Assembly: GCF_945952365.1 (NCBI RefSeq)
Contig: NZ_CAMFHX010000017.1
Span: 1-49,789 of the forward strand
Direction: 5' to 3'
Length of the DNA: 49,789 nt
From: an uncultured Cetobacterium sp.
Lineage (GTDB): Bacteria; Fusobacteriota; Fusobacteriia; Fusobacteriales; Fusobacteriaceae
In this document: in pieces, positions 8,072-16,967 of the stretch
How the letters are laid out: the number at the start of each line of letters is the position of its first letter
How positions within the stretch are numbered: position 1 is the first letter of the stretch
The notes under the pieces: model-generated
Database searches by the model: none
What the model was told of the DNA's origin: nothing
Seen by the model: the letters and a program-made list of their open reading frames with translations, nothing else
Made by a program: the position numbers and the translations under genes

Positions 8072-8914
8072 ATGAAGGTACTAGATTTAGATTTAGTTAC
8101 TAATGAGGTAGCTAGACTTTGTATTGAAGCAAACTATTTTATAGGTAGCGATGTTTTAAACAAAATCAAAGAGTGTCAAACTACAGAAACAAGTGAATTA
8201 GGTAAGGTTATTTTGAGCCAAATTATTGAAAACGATGAAATTGCGGCTAGAGATAATGTTCCTATGTGCCAAGATACTGGTCTTGTTGTTGTATTTTTAG
8301 AAATCGGAACAGAAGTTAAAATCAACGGGGATATATACTCTGCTGTAAACGCTGGAGTTGCTAAAGGATATAAGGACGGGTATCTAAGAAAATCTGTTAT
8401 AAAGCATCCTTTAGATAGAGTTAACACTCAGGATAATACTCCTGCTGTTATCCACACTAAGCTTATCCCTGGTTCAGATAAAGTTAAAATTATAGTTGCT
8501 CCTAAAGGTGGAGGCTCTGAAAATATGAGTACATTAAAAATGTTTAAACCTGCTGATGGTGTTGAAGGAATAAAAAAATTCGTAGTAGATAGTATTAAAA
8601 ATGCTGGTGGAAATCCTTGCCCTCCAATTGTTGTCGGAGTTGGTATCGGTGGAAACTTTGAAAGATGTGCTGAATTAGCTAAAGAAGCTCTTTTAAGAGA
8701 GATCGACGATATTAATCCTGATCCCATCGCAAGTGCTTTAGAAGCTGAACTTTTAGAATTAATCAACAACACAAACGTTGGTCCTCAAGGACTGGGTGGA
8801 AAAACAACTGCTTTAGCTGTTAAAGTTGAAACACAAGCTTGTCATTTTGCATCTTTACCTGTTGCCGTTAATTTAAACTGTCATGCTGCTAGACACAAGG
8901 AGGTTACATTATGA
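8072..8914 (+). CDS. Class I fumarate hydratase, alpha subunit
   Basis: A 280-residue catalytic alpha subunit of the two-subunit, oxygen-sensitive [4Fe-4S] fumarase family (tartrate dehydratase is the closest alternative). Candidate cluster cysteines are in [10 protein letters not shown] (about residue 67), in [12 protein letters not shown] (about 190) and near the end in [20 protein letters not shown]. It interconverts fumarate and malate in the cytoplasm. AAGGAGG lies just before the ATG. Its last codons overlap the beta-subunit ATG by four bases (ATGA), and the malic enzyme follows, so fumarate can be routed through malate to pyruvate. That context favours fumarase over tartrate dehydratase. 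Confidence 0.92.
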   Translation: MKVLDLDLVTNEVARLCIEANYFIGSDVLNKIKECQTTETSELGKVILSQIIENDEIAARDNVPMCQDTGLVVVFLEIGTEVKINGDIYSAVNAGVAKGYKDGYLRKSVIKHPLDRVNTQDNTPAVIHTKLIPGSDKVKIIVAPKGGGSENMSTLKMFKPADGVEGIKKFVVDSIKNAGGNPCPPIVVGVGIGGNFERCAELAKEALLREIDDINPDPIASALEAELLELINNTNVGPQGLGGKTTALAVKVETQACHFASLPVAVNLNCHAARHKEVTL

Positions 8915-9453
8915 TTAAACTAACTACTCCATTAAGAGATGAAGATCTTAAAAAATTAAAATCTGGTGATGCTGTTTCTATAACAGGAGTTATATATACT
9001 GCTAGAGATGCTGCGCATGCTAGACTTATTAAACTTTTAGAAGAGGGAAAAGAATTACCTTTCGATGTAAAAGGTCAAATTATATATTATGCTGGTCCTA
9101 CTCCTGCAAAACCTGGACAGCCAATTGGAAGCTGTGGTCCTACAACAAGTTATAGAATGGATTCATATTCATCAGAGATTTTAGATCAAGGTTTAAAAGG
9201 GATGATTGGAAAAGGAGCTAGAGATCAAAAAGTTAGAGATTCTATTGTAAAAAATGGAGCTATCTACTTCGCAGCCGTTGGTGGGGCTGCTGCTCTTATC
9301 GCTAAATCTGTTAAAAGTAGTGAAGTTATTGCTTACGAGGATTTAGGTGCTGAAGCTATTAGAAAACTTGAGGTTGTTGATTTCCCAGCTATTGTTATCA
9401 ACGATACAGAAGGAAACGATTTATACGAAATTGCTAGAAATAGCTCAAAATAA
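8911..9453 (+). CDS. Class I fumarate hydratase, beta subunit
   Basis: A 180-residue C-terminal-type subunit of class I fumarase. Recognisable blocks are ITGVIYTARDAAHARL near residue 25, IIYYAGPTPAKPGQPIGSCG near 57, YFAAVGGAAALIAK near 126 and AYEDLGAEAIRKLEV near 148. In this family the subunit completes the active site and binds substrate together with the Fe-S alpha subunit. The ATG overlaps the alpha-subunit stop by four bases and has AAGGAGG inside the alpha gene, a sign of translational coupling. The split alpha/beta arrangement is typical of anaerobes, in contrast to the fused E. coli FumA/FumB. Confidence 0.92.
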   Translation: MIKLTTPLRDEDLKKLKSGDAVSITGVIYTARDAAHARLIKLLEEGKELPFDVKGQIIYYAGPTPAKPGQPIGSCGPTTSYRMDSYSSEILDQGLKGMIGKGARDQKVRDSIVKNGAIYFAAVGGAAALIAKSVKSSEVIAYEDLGAEAIRKLEVVDFPAIVINDTEGNDLYEIARNSSK

Positions 9454-9487
9454 ATAAAAAATAAATTTAATTAAAGGGGTAATTTTT

Positions 9488-10663
9488 ATGTCTACAGTTT
9501 TTGAAAAATCTTTAGAGTTGCATGAAACTCACTTAGGAAAAATCGAAGTGATATCTAAGGTTGCAGTTACAAACAAAGAGGAGTTAAGTCTTGCTTACTC
9601 TCCTGGAGTTGCAGCTCCTTGTATGGCAATTAAAGAGGATGTAGAAAATGTTTATAAATATACATCAAAAGGAAATATGGTAGCTGTTGTAACTGATGGT
9701 TCTGCTGTTTTAGGATTAGGAAATATCGGTCCAGAAGCCGCACTTCCTGTTATGGAGGGTAAAGCTATTCTTTTCAAAGAGTTTGCTGGAGTAGATGCTT
9801 TTCCTATCTGTTTAGATACTCAAGATACAGAAGAGATTATAAAAGCAGTTAAACTTATCGCTCCTGGATTTGGTGGAATTAATCTTGAAGATATCTCGGC
9901 TCCTAGATGTGTTGAGATTGAAACTAGACTTAAAGAGGAGTTAGATATCCCTGTTTTCCATGATGATCAACACGGTACTGCAATTGTTGTTGTTGCAGCT
10001 CTTATAAACTCATTTAAACTAGTTAATAAATCTTTTGAAACTGCTAAATTTATTGTTAGTGGAGCTGGAGCTGCTGGAAGTTCAATTATTAAACTTCTTA
10101 TTAAAATGGGAGCTAAAGATATCGTTGTAAATGATATTGATGGAATTATAAATAGAGATGATAAAGCTAATTACAACTTCTTAAAATCAGAGATTGCTGA
10201 TATAACTAATCCTGAAAATATTAAAGGTGGACTTAAAGAAGCTGTTAATGGAAGAGATGTATTTATTGGTGTTTCTGCCGCTAATATACTTTCAATTGAC
10301 ATGGTTAAAACTATGAACAAAGACGCTATCGTATTTGCTATGGCTAATCCAAATCCTGAGATTATGCCTGAAGATGCTATAGCTGGTGGAGCTAGAATAA
10401 TCGGAACAGGAAGATCTGATTATCCAAATCAAGTTAATAACGTTTTAGCTTTCCCTGGAATATTTAGAGGAGCTTTAGATGCTAAAGCAAAAAAAATAAC
10501 AGAAGAGATGAAAATTGCTGCTGCTGTTGGAATTGCTAAGCTAGTTTCTGAAGAGGAATTAACTGCAGAGTATGTTATTCCTAATGCTTTTGATCCTAGA
10601 GTTGCTACAGTAGTTGCTGATGAAGTTAAAAGAATCGCTAAAGAGCAAAATATTACAAGATAA
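9488..10663 (+). CDS. Malic enzyme (oxaloacetate-decarboxylating malate dehydrogenase)
   Basis: A 391-residue malic enzyme of the short bacterial type that converts malate to pyruvate and CO2 with NAD(P). Motifs include [10 protein letters not shown] near residue 36, a metal/substrate block [11 protein letters not shown] near 157, and a Rossmann dinucleotide site [11 protein letters not shown] near 190. Unlike E. coli MaeB, there is no C-terminal phosphotransacetylase-like domain. It lies 34 bases after the fumarase beta subunit and is followed by a perfect palindromic terminator, so the three genes probably form an operon. NAD versus NADP preference is not decided. Confidence 0.93.
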   Translation: MSTVFEKSLELHETHLGKIEVISKVAVTNKEELSLAYSPGVAAPCMAIKEDVENVYKYTSKGNMVAVVTDGSAVLGLGNIGPEAALPVMEGKAILFKEFAGVDAFPICLDTQDTEEIIKAVKLIAPGFGGINLEDISAPRCVEIETRLKEELDIPVFHDDQHGTAIVVVAALINSFKLVNKSFETAKFIVSGAGAAGSSIIKLLIKMGAKDIVVNDIDGIINRDDKANYNFLKSEIADITNPENIKGGLKEAVNGRDVFIGVSAANILSIDMVKTMNKDAIVFAMANPNPEIMPEDAIAGGARIIGTGRSDYPNQVNNVLAFPGIFRGALDAKAKKITEEMKIAAAVGIAKLVSEEELTAEYVIPNAFDPRVATVVADEVKRIAKEQNITR

Positions 10664-10668
10664 ACCAC

Positions 10669-10706
10669 AAAAAAAGTGACCTCAAAATTTTGAGGTCACT
10701 TTTTTT
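10669..10706. terminator. Perfect palindromic bidirectional terminator
   Basis: A 19-base perfect inverted repeat centred at 10687/10688, with seven A on one side and seven T on the other and GTGACCTC in the stem. It sits between the convergent malic-enzyme and CNNM genes; the CNNM stop codon overlaps its edge. Confidence 0.9.
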
Positions 10707-12006
10707 ATTTTTCATCTTCATTTTCTTCAGAATTTTTATCCTCTTTTATTACTAAAAGTTGATCGATTTTAAAATTATCTACATCTACAACTTCAAAACT
10801 ATATCCATTGTACTCTATATGAGCTCCTTTTTTAGGAATACTTTTTAACATATACATAATAAAACCTGCAATCGTTTCATAACTATCTTCCTCTGGAAAA
10901 GCCTCTATTTCTAATACTTTTTTTACATCTTCAACAGCTGTTACTCCATCAATCAACCATGAACCATCGCCTCTTTTTATTATATACTCCTCTTGCATCG
11001 GATACACAACATCTCCCATTAAAGTAGAAACAACATCATTTAGTGTTATTACTCCTACAACATGGGCATATTCATTTAAAATAACTGCGAAATCTTCTCT
11101 AGCTTCATTGAATCTATCTAACATTTCTGATAAAGTTAAAGTATTTGGTATAATTAAAATATTTCTATTTGTAATCTCCTTTATATTTTGAAGACCACTT
11201 AGCTCACCTTTTAATATTCTCGGAAGAATATCTTTTGACCCTACATAACCATATATAGAATCTATATCACTTTCACAAACCAAAAATTTTGAATGTGGAT
11301 ACTCTGCTATCTTTTGTTTTATACTTTCCTCTGTTTCTTCTAAAGTAAAATATATTATTTCATCTCTCGTTGTCATTGCTGATGAAACCCATCTTTGCTC
11401 TAATTCAAATACATTTTCAATCAAATGGTGCTCTTTTGTATGAACAACCCCTGAAGCTGCTCCAGCATCAACCAGTGCAAAAATATCATCATGTGTTATG
11501 AGTTCATCTCTTGAAATTGGTGTATCAAAAACTTTAAATACTAAATTTGCTACTCCATTAAAAACCCAAACAATTGGCGTTAATAATTTTATAGTAAAGC
11601 TCATTGGATTAACAAGAGTCACTGCTATTCTCTCTGGATAAACCATAGCCAATCTTTTTGGAATTAAATCTGCAAACTCAACAAAGGCTCCTGTTACAAA
11701 TGCAAATGATATTAAAAATACTACTGTTGGATTAGAAATATATGCACTTAAAATTGGTGATAATATTCCATCTCCTATTATACCGGCTAATATTGCCACA
11801 ATATTTAATCCTATTTGAACTGTTGTAAAAAAATTACCCGGATTACTTTGTAAATCTATCACTTTTTTCGCATTAATATTTCCTTCATCTACTAATAGTT
11901 GTAACTTTATTTTTCTAGCTCCGGCTAAAGATATCTCCGCCATCGAGAAAAAAGCACTTATCAAAATCAAAAATATTATAAATACAATTTTTTCTGCTAT
12001 TCCCAT
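10705..12006 (-). CDS. CNNM/CorC family membrane protein (HlyC/TlyC type)
   Basis: A 433-residue protein with the three-part CNNM/CorC layout: an N-terminal DUF21 membrane domain (about residues 1-190, with AEISLAGARKIKLQLL near 23 and FADLIPKRLAMVYPERIA near 110), a tandem CBS pair (about 200-330), and a C-terminal CorC_HlyC domain (about 345-425, with GDGSWLIDGVTAVEDV). Such proteins are annotated as hemolysins but are mostly linked to Mg2+/divalent cation efflux and homeostasis. The ATG overlaps the end of dapF by ten bases, so the two are co-translated from one message. The CBS pair suggests nucleotide or Mg-ATP sensing. Confidence 0.88.
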   Translation of the reverse strand: MGIAEKIVFIIFLILISAFFSMAEISLAGARKIKLQLLVDEGNINAKKVIDLQSNPGNFFTTVQIGLNIVAILAGIIGDGILSPILSAYISNPTVVFLISFAFVTGAFVEFADLIPKRLAMVYPERIAVTLVNPMSFTIKLLTPIVWVFNGVANLVFKVFDTPISRDELITHDDIFALVDAGAASGVVHTKEHHLIENVFELEQRWVSSAMTTRDEIIYFTLEETEESIKQKIAEYPHSKFLVCESDIDSIYGYVGSKDILPRILKGELSGLQNIKEITNRNILIIPNTLTLSEMLDRFNEAREDFAVILNEYAHVVGVITLNDVVSTLMGDVVYPMQEEYIIKRGDGSWLIDGVTAVEDVKKVLEIEAFPEEDSYETIAGFIMYMLKSIPKKGAHIEYNGYSFEVVDVDNFKIDQLLVIKEDKNSEENEDEK

Positions 12007-12827
12007 TCTATCTCTCCTTTAAATGTGGTCTCTGCTGACCCTGTCATAAAAACTTCATCACTCTCTATTCTTATCTTCAACGTTCCACCTTCTGTTTTTA
12101 CTAAAACTATTTCATCTACTAAATCCAATAAATTTGCAATGTACACTCCAGAACAAGATCCTGTTCCACAGGCTAATGTTCTTCCTGCTCCTCTTTCCCA
12201 TGTTTTTATTTTTATATTGTTTCTATCTAAAATTTCTATAAAATTTACGTTTATTCTTTTAGGAAAAGTTGAATGTTTTTCTATCTCTTCTCCAATCAAA
12301 TTTACATCAACCTTTTCTAAATCTTTTTCTATTAATACTGCATGAGGAACACCTATTAGCACAGCGGAATATTGAAACTCTTTATCTCTTACTTTTATTT
12401 TCTCGTTCAAAACCTTTTCACTATTTAAATCTACAGGAATCTCTTTAGGACTTAACCTTGCCTTCCCCATATAAATAGTAACTTCTTTAACAATATCATT
12501 ATCTATTGTTAGATACGCTTTTTTTATACCATCTCCTGTTTCAATTTTTATTTCAACTGTATTTACAAGTTTCTCATCATACACAAATTTAGAAAAACAT
12601 CTAATTCCATTACCACACATCTCACCTTTTGATCCATCAGAATTATAATAAACCATTTTTATATCTGCTACGTCACTTTTCTCTGCAACCATCAATCCAT
12701 CGCCACCAATACCATAACGTCTATCACAAAGGCTTTTAGCCATTTTTGAATAGTCTTCATAAGTATTTCTTATCCCATCTAATAGTATAAAATCATTTCC
12801 TGCTCCTTGCATCTTGCTAAATCTCAT
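11997..12827 (-). CDS. dapF: Diaminopimelate epimerase
   Basis: A 276-residue two-cysteine racemase of the DapF fold, which converts LL-diaminopimelate to the meso form for peptidoglycan and lysine synthesis. The two active-site cysteines are visible in GEMCGNGIRCFSKF (about residue 73) and GRTLACGTGSCSG (about 220), and the N-terminus has the usual MQGAGNDF. The start is the ATG at 12827 after GAGGTGATTGATT; an in-frame TTG two codons upstream is less likely. Fusobacterium nucleatum is known to use meso-lanthionine in its cell wall and its DapF acts on it, so this enzyme may handle lanthionine too (inference). Its last ten bases overlap the CNNM gene. Confidence 0.93.
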   Translation of the reverse strand: MRFSKMQGAGNDFILLDGIRNTYEDYSKMAKSLCDRRYGIGGDGLMVAEKSDVADIKMVYYNSDGSKGEMCGNGIRCFSKFVYDEKLVNTVEIKIETGDGIKKAYLTIDNDIVKEVTIYMGKARLSPKEIPVDLNSEKVLNEKIKVRDKEFQYSAVLIGVPHAVLIEKDLEKVDVNLIGEEIEKHSTFPKRINVNFIEILDRNNIKIKTWERGAGRTLACGTGSCSGVYIANLLDLVDEIVLVKTEGGTLKIRIESDEVFMTGSAETTFKGEIEWE

Positions 12828-12869
12828 AATCAATCACCTCATCAAGTTTAAACTATTCTCCTACACTAT

Positions 12870-12898
12870 ATTCTACCCTATCCTTTCAGATAACGCAA
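12870..12898 (-). promoter_or_regulatory. Predicted dapF promoter
   Basis: On the minus strand TTGCGT (12898-12893) and TAGAAT (12875-12870) are separated by 17 bases, about 45 bases before the dapF ATG. Confidence 0.55.
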
Positions 12899-12908
12899 GC
12901 TTTCCCTT

Positions 12909-12937
12909 TTGTTTGATTCTACTTTACTTTTTATATG
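12909..12937 (+). promoter_or_regulatory. Possible promoter of the ClC transporter gene
   Basis: TTGTTT (12909-12914) and TATATG (12932-12937) have a 17-base spacer, 50 bases before the ATG. A short dyad TTACT...AGTAA (about 12946-12962) lies between this and the ribosome site. Confidence 0.4.
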
Positions 12938-12986
12938 TTTTATGTTACTATTCCCGAGTAATATAACATATTCTCAAGGAGATTTT

Positions 12987-14576
12987 ATGATTAGAAAAAA
13001 AAATATTCAAAATCATGTAGAACTTCTCCATAAAGAAAATAAGGGGTTATATGCTTTATCAATATTAGTAGGACTTACTACTGGAATTATCGTTTCAATT
13101 TATAGATACGGTCTTTCTTTTGCGGAGCATTTAAGAAGTCAATATCTCAGTAAAGAGATATTAACTAACCCTGTAAAACTTATTTTTATTTGGGGAATTT
13201 TTATCGCAATTGGACTTTTTGTAGACTATATATCTCGAAAATTTCCAACAACTGGAGGAAGTGGAATTCCTCAAGTCAAAGCTTTAATTTTAAGAAAACT
13301 AGACTATCTATTTTGGGTAAAAGAGCTTCTAGTTAAATTCTTTGGTGGTTTACTTGGAATTGGTGCTGGATTATCTCTTGGAAGGGAGGGCCCTTCTGTA
13401 CAATTGGGATCTTATATCGGATATGGTGTAACTAAAATTTTTAAAAGAGACTACACTGATGAGAAATACCTAGTTACTGCTGGATCTAGTGCTGGTTTGG
13501 CTGGTGCTTTTGGAGCTCCACTTTCAGGAGTTGTATTCAGTATGGAAGAGCTTCATAGATTCTTTTCTTCAAAGCTTATTATCTGTACATTTTTAGCTAG
13601 CATATGCTCTAATTTTATGGCTAGAAGAATTTTTGATATGAATCCATCATTTAATTTATATACAAAATATCCAACGAGTATAAATCCATATCTTCAATTT
13701 TTATTTTTCATAATATTTGGAGTTATTCTTGCGTTTTGTGGAAAATTTTTCACAGTTTCTTTAATTAAAACTCAGGATATATTTAAAGGTATAAAACTTC
13801 CTAGAGCTTTTAAGATTTCATCAGTTATGACACTATCATTCATTATTTGTTTTGTAATGCCAGACATAACTGGAGGAGGCCATCACTTAGTTGAAACCCT
13901 TCCTTATATAAATCAAACAATTTTATTTTTAGTAGTTGTTCTTATTGCTAAGTTATTCTTTACAACAATATCATACGCTACTGGTTTCCAAGGTGGAATT
14001 TTCTTACCAATGCTTGTTTTAGGAGCTATTTTAGGTAAAATCTATGCACTTATTCTTATCAATAATTTTGGTGTTGGAAATGACTTTATTGTTCACTACA
14101 TGATTTTAGGTATGGCTGGATTCTTTGTTGCTGTAGTTAGAGCTCCAATCACTGGTACTATCTTAATATTAGAGATGACTGGAAGCTTTGATCATCTCTT
14201 AGCTATTGCTACAGTTTCTATTATAGCTTATTATGTAACTGATCTTTTAAAACTAGAACCTATTTATGAAATTTTATATGAAAGAATGCCAAAAAAGAAA
14301 ATTGAAGATGATTTAGAAGAGGATCGTCACGAACACTTAGACAAAACTCTTATTTGTATTCCTGTTTCTGCGGATTCAGAGTTTGAAAATAAGCTGATAA
14401 AAGATATACAATGGCCAAAACACACTCTTGTTGTTGCTATTAGAAGAGCTGAAGTTGAATATATTCCAAAAGGAAGTTCTCAAATTTTAGCAGGTGATGT
14501 ACTTGTACTACTTTTACCTAGTAAACTTGCAGATAAAATAAATGAAGATTTATTCAAAATGGGAACAGCGCATTAA
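12987..14576 (+). CDS. ClC-type chloride transporter with C-terminal TrkA_C domain
   Basis: From the ATG after CAAGGAG the protein has about 529 residues. All ClC selectivity motifs are present: GSGIP (91-95), GREGP (132-136) and GFQGGIFLP (about 332-340). The gating glutamate is E134 in GREGP, and the EE pair (187-188) in VFSMEELH matches the internal proton glutamate of E. coli ClC, so I infer a 2Cl-/H+ antiporter rather than a channel. About the last 75 residues look like a TrkA_C/RCK-C regulatory domain (LVVAIRRAEVEYIPKG...GDVLVLLLP). An upstream in-frame start would add 26 residues but lacks a ribosome site. Confidence 0.92.
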   Translation: MIRKKNIQNHVELLHKENKGLYALSILVGLTTGIIVSIYRYGLSFAEHLRSQYLSKEILTNPVKLIFIWGIFIAIGLFVDYISRKFPTTGGSGIPQVKALILRKLDYLFWVKELLVKFFGGLLGIGAGLSLGREGPSVQLGSYIGYGVTKIFKRDYTDEKYLVTAGSSAGLAGAFGAPLSGVVFSMEELHRFFSSKLIICTFLASICSNFMARRIFDMNPSFNLYTKYPTSINPYLQFLFFIIFGVILAFCGKFFTVSLIKTQDIFKGIKLPRAFKISSVMTLSFIICFVMPDITGGGHHLVETLPYINQTILFLVVVLIAKLFFTTISYATGFQGGIFLPMLVLGAILGKIYALILINNFGVGNDFIVHYMILGMAGFFVAVVRAPITGTILILEMTGSFDHLLAIATVSIIAYYVTDLLKLEPIYEILYERMPKKKIEDDLEEDRHEHLDKTLICIPVSADSEFENKLIKDIQWPKHTLVVAIRRAEVEYIPKGSSQILAGDVLVLLLPSKLADKINEDLFKMGTAH

Positions 14577-14592
14577 TTTTTTTAGGAAATCA

Positions 14593-14621
14593 TTGACATT
14601 TTTTTTAAATAATTATACTAT
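14593..14621 (+). promoter_or_regulatory. Predicted fabG promoter
   Basis: TTGACA (14593-14598) and TACTAT (14616-14621) have a 17-base spacer, about 34 bases before the fabG ATG. Confidence 0.7.
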
Positions 14622-14654
14622 TAAATGACACATGTATTTTATAGGAGGATCTTT

Positions 14655-15380
14655 ATGAATAGAATAGAAGGAAAAATTGCTTTAGTTACTGGTAGTGCTA
14701 GAGGAATTGGAAGAACTATAGTTGAAAAATTAGCTTCTGAAGGTGCTGAATTAGTTATATCTTGTGATATGGGTGAAGCTACTTTTGAACAAACAAATGT
14801 TAGACACGAAATTTTAAATGTAACTGATAGAGATGCTATTAAAGAATTAGTAAAAAAAATAAAAGATGAGTTTGGAAGAATCGATATTTTAGTTAACAAC
14901 GCTGGAATTACAAAAGACGCTCCATTCGTTAGAATGAGCGAAGATGCGTGGGATGCTGTTATCAATGTTAACTTAAAAGGTGTTTTCAATGTAACTCAAG
15001 CTGTTGCACCTTTAATGACTAAAAACAAAAAAGGTTCAATTGTTACTATTTCATCTGTAGTTGGATTATACGGAAACATTGGACAAGCAAACTACTCAGC
15101 TACTAAAGGTGGAGTTATTGCTATGACTAAAACTTGGTCTAAAGAGCTTGCTAGAAAAGGAGCTCAAGTTAGAGCTAACTGTGTTGCTCCTGGATTTATA
15201 GCTACTCCTATGACTGATGTATTACCTGAAGATGTAATCAAAGGAATGCTTGATAGAACATCTTTAGGAAAGCTAGGAATGCCTGAAGATATAGCTAACG
15301 CTGTATTATTCCTTGCAAGTGACGAATCAGCTTACATCACTGGACAAACTCTTGAAGTTAGTGGTGGACTAGCACTTTAA
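14655..15380 (+). CDS. fabG: 3-oxoacyl-ACP reductase FabG (short-chain dehydrogenase)
   Basis: A 241-residue classical short-chain dehydrogenase/reductase, most like FabG, which reduces 3-oxoacyl-ACP with NADPH in fatty-acid elongation. Visible are the nucleotide motif TGSARGIG (12-19), NNAG (81-84), catalytic Ser134 in ISSVVG, and Tyr147/Lys151 in YSATKGG, with the same 13-residue Ser-Tyr spacing as E. coli FabG. The ATG follows ATAGGAGGATCTTT; an in-frame ATG ten codons upstream lacks a site. It is not next to other fab genes and has its own promoter and terminator, so it may be a second, free-standing FabG or a related SDR. Confidence 0.87.
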   Translation: MNRIEGKIALVTGSARGIGRTIVEKLASEGAELVISCDMGEATFEQTNVRHEILNVTDRDAIKELVKKIKDEFGRIDILVNNAGITKDAPFVRMSEDAWDAVINVNLKGVFNVTQAVAPLMTKNKKGSIVTISSVVGLYGNIGQANYSATKGGVIAMTKTWSKELARKGAQVRANCVAPGFIATPMTDVLPEDVIKGMLDRTSLGKLGMPEDIANAVLFLASDESAYITGQTLEVSGGLAL

Positions 15381-15395
15381 TAATTAATAAAATTT

Positions 15396-15430
15396 AAAGG
15401 CAAGAATTTTATTTCTTGTCTTTATTTTTT
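15396..15430 (+). terminator. Terminator after fabG
   Basis: AAAGGCAAGAA (15396-15406) pairs with TTCTTGTCTTT (15413-15423) with one G-U pair, followed by ATTTTTTT. The ribosome site of the next gene begins immediately after it. Confidence 0.75.
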
Positions 15431-15441
15431 TGGAGGATTTT

Positions 15442-16713
15442 ATGAAATACAAAAAAACGATATTTTTTTCAACTTTTTTAATTTTTTTCATCTCGCTTTC
15501 TATTATGAAAGATTTTTATTTTAAAAAAGTACTTGAAAAAGAGTTATCTAACTCATTAAAACAAAAGATTACTATAAAAAAAGCCAACCTAAATATTTTT
15601 AGTAATTCTTTCGAACTAAAAAATACCATTTTAGAAAAGGATAGAATTTTAATAACAAACCTTTACACTAAAATGAGTTTCAAAGATTTTCTAAAAGATA
15701 AGAAAAATTTTACAATAGATTCAATTGAAGTTAACGATATCATTTTTATTAATCAAACCGAAGTTCTTCAAGAACCTATTTTACAGATCGAAGAACATAA
15801 AAATGAAAAAACTTCGCAATTTTTAAATGAAATTGACAAACAAGTTAAGAGTGAAAGTAATATTTCTAAATTTTTTAGCTCAGCTTTAACTAAAGAAAAT
15901 TTATCTAAAACTGCTTCAAATAATTTAGTTAACTTTCTTATTAAAAATGCTGATTTTATTGATCTTATAATTCAAAATGAAATCAATATTCAGTTAAAAA
16001 ATGAAATAGATTCTTTTTCTAAAAAATATAAAGAGTTTATTTATAAAATAAAGTCTAGCAATAATGAAAATAATATTTTTATCAAAGATATCTTTTTTTC
16101 AGGTACTACTGAAACAATTAATTTCTCTGGTAATCTTAAAAACTTTAATACAAATTTATCTAAAAATACAGCTTTACCTATAGATATAAACCTTAAAGAG
16201 ATAAAAGGAAGTGGCCACGGAAAAATTTACGGAGATTTAAATAGCCTTGTACTTTCTGGAAACATCTATCTAAAACTTGATAGTTTTACTTTTAATTCTT
16301 TTAGTAATATTGAAAACTACCTTTCAGCTGGGGTAATCAGCAGCGAACAAATAATAAATATTAATGGAGAGATTTTAAAAATAGATGGTACTACAGAGAT
16401 TAATCGAGCTCAACTCAATAAAAATATTATTTCAAACTCTAAAAATTTAGATAATTTGAAAAAAAATCTTTTAAATGAATTTATTAAGCTCTCTGAGAAA
16501 AAAGAGTATCATTTAAAAGTTTATAACAACTTCTCTACAAACACAAATTTCATTAACATAAAAACAACGTTGCCTGATGAAATTAGACGAACATTAGTCG
16601 CAAATAGATCTGTATTCAATAATCTTCTTGAAAATCAATTAAAAGATCAATACAAGAGTAGTTTCGAAGAGAAGAAAAGTAAAGTAAAGAATTTCTTTAA
16701 AAATATTTTTTAA
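15442..16713 (+). CDS. Membrane-anchored AsmA-like protein of unknown function
   Basis: A protein of about 423 residues that I do not recognise confidently. It begins with a lysine pair and one hydrophobic segment (about residues 5-22), then has a large Lys/Asn/Ser-rich domain. The part after the anchor (LEKELSNSLKQKITIKKANL, then a strand-like ...LNIFSNSFELKNTIL) resembles the start of AsmA/TamB-like envelope proteins: an N-terminal anchor followed by beta-rich repeats and phrases such as GSGHGKIYGDLNSLVLSG near 255. By topology the bulk would be periplasmic. The start is the ATG after TTGGAGG, directly after the fabG terminator. A role in lipid or outer-membrane transport is only a guess. 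Confidence 0.6.
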   Translation: MKYKKTIFFSTFLIFFISLSIMKDFYFKKVLEKELSNSLKQKITIKKANLNIFSNSFELKNTILEKDRILITNLYTKMSFKDFLKDKKNFTIDSIEVNDIIFINQTEVLQEPILQIEEHKNEKTSQFLNEIDKQVKSESNISKFFSSALTKENLSKTASNNLVNFLIKNADFIDLIIQNEINIQLKNEIDSFSKKYKEFIYKIKSSNNENNIFIKDIFFSGTTETINFSGNLKNFNTNLSKNTALPIDINLKEIKGSGHGKIYGDLNSLVLSGNIYLKLDSFTFNSFSNIENYLSAGVISSEQIININGEILKIDGTTEINRAQLNKNIISNSKNLDNLKKNLLNEFIKLSEKKEYHLKVYNNFSTNTNFINIKTTLPDEIRRTLVANRSVFNNLLENQLKDQYKSSFEEKKSKVKNFFKNIF

Positions 16714-16723
16714 TATTTTTTAC

Positions 16724-16752
16724 TTGTATTTTTTATTTTTTAGTGGTATAAT
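16724..16752 (+). promoter_or_regulatory. Promoter of SRP RNA
   Basis: TTGTAT (16724-16729) and a consensus TATAAT (16747-16752) have a 17-base spacer. The predicted start near 16759-16760 coincides with the first base of the SRP RNA terminal stem. Confidence 0.85.
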
Positions 16753-16759
16753 TATAAAT

Positions 16760-16880
16760 GTCACAAGCGTGTGGCAGGAGCCTCATGGCGTATTGGTATC
16801 GAACCGTGTCAGATTCGGAAGGAAGCAGCACTAAGGTATTCAATACGGGTATGAGATTACTCTTGTTCGCCTTGTGACTC
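16760..16880 (+). ncRNA. ffs: Signal recognition particle RNA (small bacterial 4.5S type)
   Basis: The invariant helix 8 / Ffh-binding core is plain: GTGTCAG...TTCGGAAGGAAGCAGC followed by ACTAAGG (about 16806-16836). The two ends close a stem, GTCACAAG (16760-16767) with CTTGTGAC (16871-16878), and internal pairs such as CTCAT/ATGAG and GTATTG/CAATAC complete the hairpin rod. The RNA forms the signal recognition particle with Ffh to target membrane proteins. A consensus promoter lies just upstream and a T-run (16881-16892) directly after the closing stem acts as terminator. At about 120 nt it is the small form, without an Alu domain. Confidence 0.96.
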
Positions 16881-16931
16881 TTTTTATTTTTTGTAAAAAT
16901 ATATAATATCAAAAAACAAACTTATAGGTAT

Positions 16932-16963
16932 AAAAAAAACTGAGGATTTCCTCAGTTTTTTAA
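16932..16963 (-). terminator. Terminator after efp
   Basis: AAAAAACTGAGGA (16934-16946) and its complement (16949-16961) form a tight hairpin with T-runs on either strand. It ends the minus-strand OYE-earP-efp unit. Confidence 0.85.
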
Positions 16964-16967
16964 TTTA

